Of a DNA stretch of 6,135 nt, positions 1 to 4,869 are shown piece after piece; position 1 is the first letter of the stretch, and the number at the start of each line of letters is the position of its first letter. Location: the NCBI GenBank assembly GCA_009776495.1, contig WRNS01000064.1, positions 1-6,135 of the forward strand, in the 5' to 3' direction. This stretch comes from Methanobrevibacter sp. (GTDB lineage Archaea; Methanobacteriota; Methanobacteria; Methanobacteriales; Methanobacteriaceae). The notes under the pieces are model-generated. The model had not been told where the DNA came from, ran no database searches, and was given only the letters and a program-made list of their open reading frames with translations. The translations under genes were made by a program, and so were the position numbers.

Positions 1-154
1 TAAATATTTTCCATATTAAAATAATAATATTATAAATTAAATAAAAATAGCTAATTTTTAAATAAATTCATAAAAAATAATTATTTATTTTTATAATATT
101 AATTTTCAACGAAAATTATTATAAACAAAAAAATAATATATCTTATATAAACAA
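1..154. other. AT-rich leader region upstream of the split ATPase gene
   Basis: This stretch is almost entirely A and T and has no open frame worth calling. It must hold the promoter of the ATPase gene. Two TATA-like sequences are possible, TTATTATAAA near 116-125 and TTATATAAA near 142-150. The first leaves room for a short leader carrying the ribosome binding site. The second would put the transcript start almost on the ATG. I cannot choose between them from sequence alone. Confidence 0.4.
100..118. repeat. 8-bp inverted repeat upstream of the ATPase gene
   Basis: TAATTTTC at 100-107 and GAAAATTA at 111-118 are perfect reverse complements around the three bases AAC. The repeat lies about 50 bases before the ATG and just before a TATA-like sequence. 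That position would suit an operator or the end of an upstream transcript. In DNA this rich in A and T, an 8-bp arm can arise by chance. Confidence 0.35.
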
Positions 155-161
155 AGGAAGG
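155..161 (+). promoter_or_regulatory. Ribosome binding site of the split ATPase gene
   Basis: AGGAAGG ends seven bases before the ATG at 169. It is a good match to the purine-rich Shine-Dalgarno pattern and supports that start codon. Confidence 0.7.
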
Positions 162-168
162 ATAAATT

Positions 169-1384
169 ATGTTCATTAATGGAAGAATAAGTCCGTTCCA
201 ACCAGGAGAACCTGTTAAACCTGAACAATTTCAAGGAAGACAGAAGATTATAGATAAATACTCAAATCTTTTATATGAATCTTCTAAAGGTAAATCACAC
301 CATTTTTTTATAACAGGAAAAAGAGGAATGGGAAAAACATCATTAGCAAGATATTTAAAAGAATGTGCCCGTCATAAATACCAAATGATCGGAGTTCATA
401 TTGTTAATGAAGGAATTCATGATATAGATGGATTAATTATTCAAATTGTTGAAAACATATTAAATGAAATTGAAGCTGAAAAATGGTCTAAAAAAATAAT
501 CAATGCATTTACAAAGTATGTAGATAAAGTAGGGCTTTTTGGAGTCACTTTCAAATTTAAACCAGAAAAGGACATGTTACATAATTTAAGAAGTAATTTT
601 GCTCATTTTTTAATGGATTTAATAAGTAATTTTGAAGACAAACAGGGGATATTCATAATAATTGATGATGTCAATGGATTATCTAAAACACCAGAATTTG
701 CAAATTGGTATAAAAGTTTCACTGATACATTAGCTACTTCTTTTTCAGGCCCTACACCTATAGCTATGATGCTTACAGGATATTCTGAAAAATTAGAAGC
801 TTTATCCCACCATAATGAATCATTTTCTAGAATTTTTAAACATGCTAATATTGGGAGTTTGCCTGAAAAGGAAATAAAAAATTTTTTCATTGAAACATTT
901 AATGAAATAGATCTCCAAGTTGAAACAGATGCTTTAAATTTGATGACTCATTTTTCCTCTGGACTGCCAACTATGATGCAAGAAATAGGTGATGGAGTTT
1001 TTTTGGGTCAATGAAAAAACTATTATTGATACTAAAATTGCACTTAGAGGTATATTAAGAGCAGGTGAAGAAATTGGATTGAAATATTTAAAACCCGCTT
1101 TAGATAACTCTATTAAAAGCGACAAATATTTAGATATATTTGATAAATTAGGCATTGATTTTGTTGAACATAATATTGAAGAAGATTATTCCTTTAGGAA
1201 GAGAGATTTTAAAGACAAGTTAAATGATGATGAAATCAAAGTTTTTGGTGATTTTTTAATAAGAGCTAGATCTTTAAACATTATTGAATTTACTGGGGCT
1301 ACTAGAAGTGGGCATTATAAATTCACTAATAATTTATATCCTTTGTACTTTTTTATCCGATCTTCCACTAGAAATGAATCTTAA
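169..1384 (+). pseudogene. AAA+/STAND-like ATPase with C-terminal winged helix, split by a frameshift
   Basis: Two overlapping frames, 169-1014 (281 codons) and 989-1384, together form one P-loop ATPase of about 404 residues. The N-terminal part has an F-x-G-R box (residues 21-24), typical of AAA_16-like ATPases. It also has a Walker A motif GKRGMGKT (50-57), a Walker B strand ending in Asp166-Asp167, and a sensor-1-like strand near Thr203. Dropping one T from the run at 998-1004 joins the frames as GDGVFWVNE. The text then continues into a helical region and a winged-helix-like end (roughly residues 340-404, with a YKFTNNLYPLYFF stretch). Family members with this layout are usually single proteins of about 400 residues, which is known background. 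Walker B has Asp-Asp rather than Asp-Glu. The gene stands alone, and its cellular role is unknown. The break could be a real mutation, slippage-tolerant expression, or a sequencing error in the homopolymer. The ATPase call is firm; function is not assigned. Confidence 0.85.
998..1004 (+). other. Frameshift site: run of seven T in the ATPase gene
   Basis: A run of seven T falls exactly where the reading frame of the ATPase must move by one base. With six T the codons read GTT TTT TGG, giving Val-Phe-Trp, and the downstream frame stays open to 1384. With seven T the protein stops at 1012-1014. A GTG at 989 and an ATG at 992 open the second frame, but no separate ribosome binding site with normal spacing precedes them. 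Independent translation of the C-terminal part is therefore less likely than one original gene. Confidence 0.8.
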
Positions 1385-1490
1385 TTAAATACTATTCCAA
1401 CATAGATTTTTTAAAGCTTAAAAGACTCAAAAATAGAATAAAGCATAAAAAAAATCTAACATGCATTTATATTATTATCATCTAAGCTTA

Positions 1491-1504
1491 AAAAGATTTA
1501 TATA
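1491..1504 (+). promoter_or_regulatory. Archaeal TATA box with BRE-like A-rich flank
   Basis: TTTATATA at 1497-1504 preceded by AAAAGA is close to the archaeal BRE/TATA consensus. The expected transcript start, about 25 bases downstream, falls near 1523-1528, just before the hairpin at 1534-1564. A partial palindrome, TATAGTAT (1501-1508) and ATACTATA (1515-1522), overlaps the downstream edge of the box and could be an operator. No long gene follows, so if the promoter is real it drives a very short RNA or peptide. Confidence 0.5.
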
Positions 1505-1524
1505 GTATCTAGATATACTATAAT

Positions 1525-1582
1525 GTGCAAAGCAAAGAGTCAAGATAACTTATCCTGACTCTTTTCCTATATTCTTTTTTTT
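1525..1582 (+). ncRNA. Candidate small hairpin RNA, or terminator of the ATPase gene
   Basis: AAAGAGTCAAGATAA (1534-1548) and TTATCCTGACTCTTT (1550-1564) pair over 15 positions with one mismatch (A1543 opposite C1555). A run of eight T follows at 1575-1582. A TATA box lies at the right distance upstream, so the unit looks like promoter, hairpin, terminator, about 55-60 nucleotides long. A simpler reading is a transcription terminator for the ATPase gene, which ends 150 bases before. The T tract lies on the + strand side, matching either reading. A leaderless 11-codon frame from the ATG at 1523 (MCKAKSQDNLS) also fits but is too short to support. I match this to no known RNA family. Confidence 0.35.
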
Positions 1583-1704
1583 ACTCATATCTTCAATGTA
1601 TTAGCTATTGCTCTCTATAAAAGCAAGATTGAAACTTTAAAAGATTCTTCATCTATTTTAATTTATAAATAATAAAATAATAGTGTGGTTAACTCTTGAT
1701 TAAA

Positions 1705-2529
1705 TTAAAATTTAGAGCGAGTTAATCCAGAGCAATTTGGAGAATTTTCACATCTATAGCCACCATTTTTTAATTTAATCAATCTACCACCACATATTAA
1801 ACATCTATCTCTACCTTCAGAACTTGATTTTTTATCATAAATGATGACAGTCTTTTCAGAATCATTTTTTTCTAAATTATCATTGTGCTTCCTATTTTTT
1901 TCTATAAGTTCCTTTAAAAATGATCCTCTTGTTCTTCTTAAAACATTTACATCTATATCCATCTTTTGTAAGCTTTGTATTCTAAATTCATACATTTTGA
2001 TTTTCATTTTGTATTGGTTCATTATTATAGAATCTGGTTCTCTTTCCCATGCTGCTTGTCTGCGTTTATATTCTAGCATCTCTTTTTCTATTAGTTGAAT
2101 TTTCCTTTCTAAACTAAAGATTTCTTTTTCTTTTAATTTTTTAGATTTACTTTCAAATTTGTTATTTTTATTTTTAGGTTTATCATTATTTTTATATTTT
2201 AAAGGTTCAGATTTTCTCTTAATATCTTTATCCTTCTTAAGAGTGTCAATATGTGGTTTTTCATTCTTATCAATGTTTATAAGTATTTTTCTTTGTTTTA
2301 ATTCATATATTAAGTTATCATATTTCTTCTTTAATTCTTCATACTTTTTTAGATTGTTAATATATGTATTTTCTATTTCTTCAAGATTTTTAAGCTCTTC
2401 TTTTTTAGCAATAAGTCTTTTCTGCGAGATGATAAGCAATTTATCCTGAGAATTTTTAATTTTTTTATCAATTTTTGGAATTTTAGCATTTAAAAAATCA
2501 ATTTTCTCGTTAATTTCTTGAATTTTCAT
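1705..2529 (-). CDS. Coiled-coil protein with C-terminal Cys4 zinc ribbon
   Basis: I do not recognise this 274-residue protein as a named family. Residues 1-85 are Lys/Glu/Leu/Ile-rich with heptad-like spacing, so probably a coiled coil. Residues about 86-135 are a Lys/Asn-rich low-complexity linker. Residues about 136-215 look like a second coiled coil. The C-terminus has Cys243-x2-Cys246, then Cys260-x5-Cys266, with Gly-Gly after the first pair. This resembles the small zinc ribbons at the ends of type IA topoisomerases and some nucleases. No membrane segment or signal peptide is seen. A nucleic-acid-binding or scaffold role is only inference. The ATG at 2529 follows GATGTG by six bases. 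The gene stands alone: its 5' neighbour, the Cdc6-like gene on the same strand, is 369 bases away. A small AGTAT/ATACT repeat (2553-2566) and TTTATAGTA near 2567 could belong to its promoter. Confidence 0.75.
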   Translation of the reverse strand: MKIQEINEKIDFLNAKIPKIDKKIKNSQDKLLIISQKRLIAKKEELKNLEEIENTYINNLKKYEELKKKYDNLIYELKQRKILINIDKNEKPHIDTLKKDKDIKRKSEPLKYKNNDKPKNKNNKFESKSKKLKEKEIFSLERKIQLIEKEMLEYKRRQAAWEREPDSIIMNQYKMKIKMYEFRIQSLQKMDIDVNVLRRTRGSFLKELIEKNRKHNDNLEKNDSEKTVIIYDKKSSSEGRDRCLICGGRLIKLKNGGYRCENSPNCSGLTRSKF

Positions 2530-2535
2530 CTAAAC

Positions 2536-2541
2536 CACATC
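2536..2541 (-). promoter_or_regulatory. Weak ribosome binding site GATGTG of the coiled-coil gene
   Basis: On the - strand GATGTG stands six bases before the ATG at 2529. It differs by one base from the canonical GAGGTG. The same hexamer at the same six-base spacing precedes the ATG at 3759 of the Cdc6-like gene, which makes a translational role more credible. Confidence 0.45.
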
Positions 2542-2842
2542 TTCCCCGAAAAAGTATGTTAATACTATAAACAAGGAAATCAGGATTATGAAATATTTTT
2601 AAACACTTGTTTTAGCAAAACATTTTTTTCTTTTATTTCTAATTTCAATTATTAAATATAACTTCTAATATTCTACTATCCAATTATTCCAACTCTAACA
2701 ATGGATATTTTAATAAAAATTGAAAATATTCCTTATAATATTTAATCTTAATGATAATATTAATTTTTCTAAATAATTAACTATTTATTAAAAAATTTAA
2801 TTTTAATAAAAAAAATAAAAAAATATATAAATAAGAGTAACA

Positions 2843-2855
2843 TTTCAACTGTAAA
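2843..2855 (-). other. Mini-ORB-like initiator binding site
   Basis: The - strand reads TTTACAGTTGAAA. This differs at one position from the mini-ORB element TTTACACTTGAAA that I recall from Methanothermobacter, which is bound by Cdc6/Orc1. The site is 44 bases past the stop codon of the Cdc6-like gene. One good copy is not an origin by itself, because origins normally carry several. Confidence 0.45.
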
Positions 2856-2863
2856 TAATTAAA

Positions 2864-2898
2864 AAGTATTAAAAAAATAAAAATTATTTTTAAAAAAA
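2864..2898 (-). terminator. T-rich terminator region of the Cdc6-like gene
   Basis: Read on the - strand directly after the stop codon, this stretch contains several runs of five to seven T with no hairpin. Archaeal transcription usually stops at such T tracts, so it likely ends the Cdc6-like transcript. Confidence 0.45.
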
Positions 2899-3759
2899 TT
2901 ATCTTTTTAATTGTTGGTACTGCTTCTCAATATCATTTAAATGTTTTTTAAACACTTTTTTATAACCTTCACTTTCAGCTACACAACCTGCCTCATAAAT
3001 TAACCTTATACCACTTCTTAAATCTCCATTATGATAGGTCAATCTGGCAGCGTGTTGTATTACATTATCACTAATAACATTATCATAAAAACCTAACCTG
3101 CAGCGATCCCTTAAAATATAATAAATATCTTCAGCTGAGTAATCATTGAAATATATTTCACGAGGTTGTAAGGATGAATGAACGGCAGGACTTAAAATTA
3201 GCTGCCTTCGACGATTAGTTATTGTTATAACACAAATTTTCGCGTGTTTTTTATTTTCATATGCTCGTATTAAGGAATATAAAGTTTTATTCAAGTCTGT
3301 ACTACTTATATGATCATAATCATCAAGAGCTACCAACAAAATCTTATTATTTTTTATCAAATAGCTAATCACAGAATCATAAATATCAAATATGTTCAAA
3401 CCATTCTTTTTACTTGGCTTTCCAATCAGCTCTTCATGAATCTTTGTGTAAATTCTATGCTCTGTACGATTCATATTACAGTTAACTAATACTGTTTCTA
3501 TCATATCCCCATGTTTAGCTTTCATTATTTCAAAATATTTCATGACGGTGGTTGTTTTACCAGTAGCTACATTCCCAGTAAATTCCATGTTTAATGGTGT
3601 AAAATCATCGATTGGCTTATGTGAGAGCCAAGCTATTTGTTCCATTTGTTTGTCCCTGTATTTTACAACTTCAGGAGTGTAAGTATAATTAAACACCTCC
3701 TTATTTTGAAATATTGTTCCCTCTTCATCTATGATATCAAAAAAGTTTTTTTGAGACAT
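2899..3759 (-). CDS. Short Orc1/Cdc6-like AAA+ ATPase without winged helix
   Basis: This protein resembles the archaeal replication initiator Orc1/Cdc6, which binds origin DNA and loads the MCM helicase. From the ATG at 3759 it has 286 residues. It shows the Cdc6-type N-terminal Y-x-P...Y-R-D-K-Q signature (about 27-38), Walker A GNVATGKT (62-69), a Walker B strand ending in Asp146-Asp147, a sensor-1 strand ending in Asn182, and the sensor-2 helix GDLRSGIRLI with Arg248. It ends about 40 residues later, where Orc1/Cdc6 proteins of about 380 residues continue into a DNA-binding winged helix. The downstream DNA is AT-rich with no continuation in view, so that domain is missing. Walker B has Asp-Asp instead of Asp-Glu, which could weaken ATP hydrolysis. 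An in-frame GTG at 3768 would add three residues, but GATGTG sits six bases before the ATG at 3759, so I prefer the ATG. It may be a paralogue or a plasmid- or virus-derived copy rather than the main initiator. Confidence 0.82.
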   Translation of the reverse strand: MSQKNFFDIIDEEGTIFQNKEVFNYTYTPEVVKYRDKQMEQIAWLSHKPIDDFTPLNMEFTGNVATGKTTTVMKYFEIMKAKHGDMIETVLVNCNMNRTEHRIYTKIHEELIGKPSKKNGLNIFDIYDSVISYLIKNNKILLVALDDYDHISSTDLNKTLYSLIRAYENKKHAKICVITITNRRRQLILSPAVHSSLQPREIYFNDYSAEDIYYILRDRCRLGFYDNVISDNVIQHAARLTYHNGDLRSGIRLIYEAGCVAESEGYKKVFKKHLNDIEKQYQQLKR

Positions 3760-3762
3760 TTT

Positions 3763-3805
3763 AAACACATCATGTTTTTAGAAATTAGCTATTAATGATG
3801 TGTTT
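3763..3805 (-). promoter_or_regulatory. Inverted repeat covering the ribosome binding site of the Cdc6-like gene
   Basis: AAACACATCAT (3763-3773) and ATGATGTGTTT (3795-3805) are perfect 11-bp reverse complements with 21 bases between. On the - strand transcript the downstream arm contains GATGTG (3771-3766), the likely ribosome binding site, six bases before the ATG at 3759. Folding would pair that site with CACATC in the upstream arm and could block translation. Read as DNA, the repeat could instead be an operator for a dimeric repressor, possibly the gene product itself. Confidence 0.5.
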
Positions 3806-3885
3806 TTAACTAATATTAATCAAGCTAAAGAGCATTTGAAAAATAAATGTATAATATTATTTTAAAAAATATTAATATTTTTAAT

Positions 3886-3896
3886 AAATTTATATA
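3886..3896 (+). promoter_or_regulatory. Archaeal TATA box upstream of structured region
   Basis: TTTATATA at 3889-3896 with an A-rich flank matches the archaeal TATA consensus and is the same octamer as at 1497-1504. A transcript would start near 3914-3921 and run into the palindrome at 3935 and the long stem at 3977-4058. The next real gene starts only at 4373, so a separate RNA is a fair guess. In AT-rich DNA such octamers also occur by chance. Confidence 0.4.
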
Positions 3897-3934
3897 TGCC
3901 CTATTTGATGATTTATGACTTTTTTAATAATGAT

Positions 3935-3950
3935 AGCATTAGCTAATGCT
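3935..3950. repeat. Perfect 16-bp palindrome
   Basis: AGCATTAGCTAATGCT equals its own reverse complement over all 16 bases, with no spacer. It contains four G/C positions per half-strand pattern in otherwise AT-only surroundings. It could be a binding site for a dimeric protein. As RNA it would pair less well because it lacks a loop. Confidence 0.6.
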
Positions 3951-3976
3951 TGTAATAATTTAAAAAAAGTTTTTTA

Positions 3977-4058
3977 AAAGTAATAATTAGAAGAGGAGAA
4001 TTAGTTTAATACGGTGAGGGGATTAAAAGAATCAACTCCTCTTCTATGTTATTACTTT
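3977..4058 (+). ncRNA. Candidate structured RNA: long two-part stem with G-rich loop
   Basis: AAAGTAATAA (3977-3986) pairs perfectly with TTATTACTTT (4049-4058). AGAAGAGGAG (3989-3998) pairs perfectly with CTCCTCTTCT (4036-4045). Only a small TT/ATG internal loop lies between the two stems. Inside, TTTAAT (4005-4010) can pair with ATTAAA (4022-4027), leaving the G-rich loop ACGGTGAGGGG. Twenty perfect pairs with a GC-containing upper stem are unlikely by chance in this base composition. The AGGAG in the stem and GGTGA in the loop resemble Shine-Dalgarno sequence. A TATA box lies about 90 bases upstream. I recognise no known RNA family, and no T tract follows. It could also be a small palindromic mobile element. 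The strand is a guess from the TATA box. Confidence 0.45.
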
Positions 4059-4255
4059 CAGTGTTTTCAGTGAAAAAACAATAAATATAAAAAAACAATA
4101 GTTCTAATTAAAAATTTATTCTTACTAGTTAATATAGTTTATGTATTATATTACAGTTTGTCATGTCATGAATTAGAAAAGAAATTGTGTTATAACAAAA
4201 TTTAATTTTTAATTAATTTAATAAAATAAGTCTATTTAATTGTTTATTTCATCAA

Positions 4256-4275
4256 ATAGGATTAAATAATCCTAT
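4256..4275 (+). terminator. Hairpin followed by T-rich sequence
   Basis: ATAGGATT (4256-4263) and AATCCTAT (4268-4275) are perfect complements around AAAT. A T-rich stretch with a run of six T follows within 25 bases on the + strand. This could end a transcript starting at the TATA box near 3889. It lies about 100 bases before the next gene, so it might instead be a regulatory hairpin in that gene's upstream region. Confidence 0.35.
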
Positions 4276-4360
4276 AATATCATATTATTCTTTTTTACTA
4301 TTTGTTTTATTTGTTTTAAAAACATAATTTTTAAGAAAATGATGAATAAATTAAATGTTT

Positions 4361-4367
4361 GAGTGAT
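4361..4367 (+). promoter_or_regulatory. Ribosome binding site of the zinc-ribbon membrane protein
   Basis: GAGTGAT is close to the canonical GAGGTGAT and stands five bases before the ATG at 4373 and eight before the ATG at 4376. Either ATG could be used; the difference is one methionine. Confidence 0.5.
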
Positions 4368-4372
4368 AAGCA

Positions 4373-4726
4373 ATGATGATTGCAAAATGTCCATATTGTG
4401 GAGCAGAAAATGAAATAAGCGATATTACTATATATTTTGCATGTTCTAACTGTAATAATATAATAAATAATGACAATAAGCTTCAAAAATATTATAGAGA
4501 AACACCGAAACAGAAAAAAGGGAAAAAAGATTCTACATATTATAGACAAACACTGAGAGAGAAAAAAGAGGAAGAAGACTTTAAATGGATTAAAGTGGTA
4601 GTAGCTATTTTAATAGGTTTGGTACTAGTTGTAGCTATCTTGTCTGGATTGGGGGTAATTTTATTTTGGATAATATTCATTTCACTTCTTGCAATAGTTA
4701 GTATAAATGCATATAGGAATGCTTAA
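4373..4726 (+). CDS. Small zinc-ribbon protein with C-terminal membrane hairpin
   Basis: This 117-residue protein starts with a zinc ribbon: Cys6-x2-Cys9 and Cys24-x2-Cys27, in the contexts CPYC and CSNC. A charged Lys/Glu-rich linker (about 38-72) follows. Two hydrophobic stretches (about 74-93 and 95-112) probably form a membrane hairpin. The zinc ribbon should then lie on the cytoplasmic side, which is inference from the positive linker. The linker holds an in-frame repeat: 48 bases from 4490 recur at 4538, giving YYRETPKQKK and YYRQTLREKK. Small proteins of this layout are common and mostly uncharacterised in methanogens; I do not assign a function. The gene stands alone, divergent from the Cdc6-like gene and convergent with cfbD. 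Confidence 0.75.
   Translation: MMIAKCPYCGAENEISDITIYFACSNCNNIINNDNKLQKYYRETPKQKKGKKDSTYYRQTLREKKEEEDFKWIKVVVAILIGLVLVVAILSGLGVILFWIIFISLLAIVSINAYRNA
4490..4579 (+). repeat. 48-bp in-frame tandem duplication inside the zinc-ribbon membrane protein
   Basis: The bases from 4490 are repeated from 4538 with an exact 48-base period in the same codon phase. About 34 of the first 42 positions match. The two copies give a Tyr-Tyr-Arg start followed by a Lys-rich tail. The repeat lengthens the linker between the zinc ribbon and the membrane segments by 16 residues. Confidence 0.65.
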
Positions 4727-4740
4727 GATAGACTTAAAAG

Positions 4741-4799
4741 ACTATGAAATAGTAATCTGACTTTTTTCATATTTATTTATTTATTTTTTTTTTTTTTTT
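4741..4799 (+). terminator. T-tract terminator after the zinc-ribbon membrane protein
   Basis: ACTAT-GAA-ATAGT (4741-4753) can form a small hairpin shortly after the stop codon. A T-rich stretch follows, ending in a run of 16 T (4784-4799). The long T tract is the main signal, as usual for archaeal termination. It separates this gene from the convergent cfbD. Confidence 0.6.
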
Positions 4800-4869
4800 A
4801 AATTAAACAGTTATTTTTTCAAGTAAAATTATATTTTTATTATAATACCTTTTTTTTAAAACCAAATCA

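Larger units (their letters stand above)
1385..1704. other. 320-base gap between convergent genes
   Basis: The gap separates the ATPase gene (+) from the coiled-coil gene (-), which converge. It holds no ORF of note. It contains two copies of AAGCTTAAAA(A)GA (1414-1425 and 1484-1496), the second directly before a TATA box, then a strong hairpin and a T tract, described separately. From 1583 to 1704 I see only AT-rich sequence without clear structure. Confidence 0.6.
2530..2898. other. AT-rich gap beside the Cdc6-like gene; possible origin region
   Basis: This 369-base gap has no ORF. From about 2740 to 2898 it is nearly pure A and T, as expected of a DNA-unwinding element but also of ordinary spacers in such genomes. 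It contains one strong mini-ORB-like sequence (2843-2855), a weaker one in the same orientation (TTCCAACTCTAAC, 2687-2699, 10 of 13 positions), and the core ACACTTG at 2604-2610 in the opposite orientation. Known archaeal origins often lie beside cdc6 genes, usually on the 5' side. Here the gap is on the 3' side. Confidence 0.35.
3760..4372. other. 600-base gene-free region between divergent genes, rich in inverted repeats
   Basis: This long gap separates the Cdc6-like gene (-) and the zinc-ribbon membrane protein gene (+), which diverge. It must hold both promoters. No ORF longer than about 20 codons looks real. It carries a TATA box, a perfect palindrome, a long stem-loop and a short hairpin, all described separately. 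It also has TTACAGTT at 4151-4158, half of a mini-ORB-like sequence. At 4161-4171 an odd palindrome, TCATG-T-CATGA, is present. A TATA-like TTTTAAAAAC at 4315-4324 could serve the gene starting at 4373. Confidence 0.55.

Noticed and set aside
73..92. AAAAATAA/TTATTTTT inverted repeat
   Set aside because: It consists of A and T only, in DNA that is almost all A and T, so chance pairing is expected.
603..890. - strand frame of 95 codons inside the ATPase gene
   Set aside because: It is antisense to clear ATPase coding sequence including Walker B. The overlapping - strand frame at 934-1155 is rejected for the same reason.
1626..1634. GATTGAAAC-like sequence, resembling the 3' end of some archaeal CRISPR repeats
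   Set aside because: There is a single copy, with no repeat unit before it and no regular spacing after it.
1841..2449. Two + strand frames (1841-2098 and 2159-2449) that look like hydrophobic proteins
   Set aside because: They are antisense shadows of the Lys-rich coiled-coil gene, whose AAA/AAG codons read as Phe/Leu on the other strand.
3930..3977. 15-codon frame from the ATG at 3930 across the palindrome
   Set aside because: It is very short, has no ribosome binding site, and its sequence is explained by the palindrome and A/T runs.
4014..4073. 19-codon frame from the GTG at 4014 with AGGAG about 15 bases upstream
   Set aside because: The spacing is too long for a normal start, and both stem arms of the structured element account for the sequence. 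A 12-codon frame from the ATG at 4046 fails for similar reasons.
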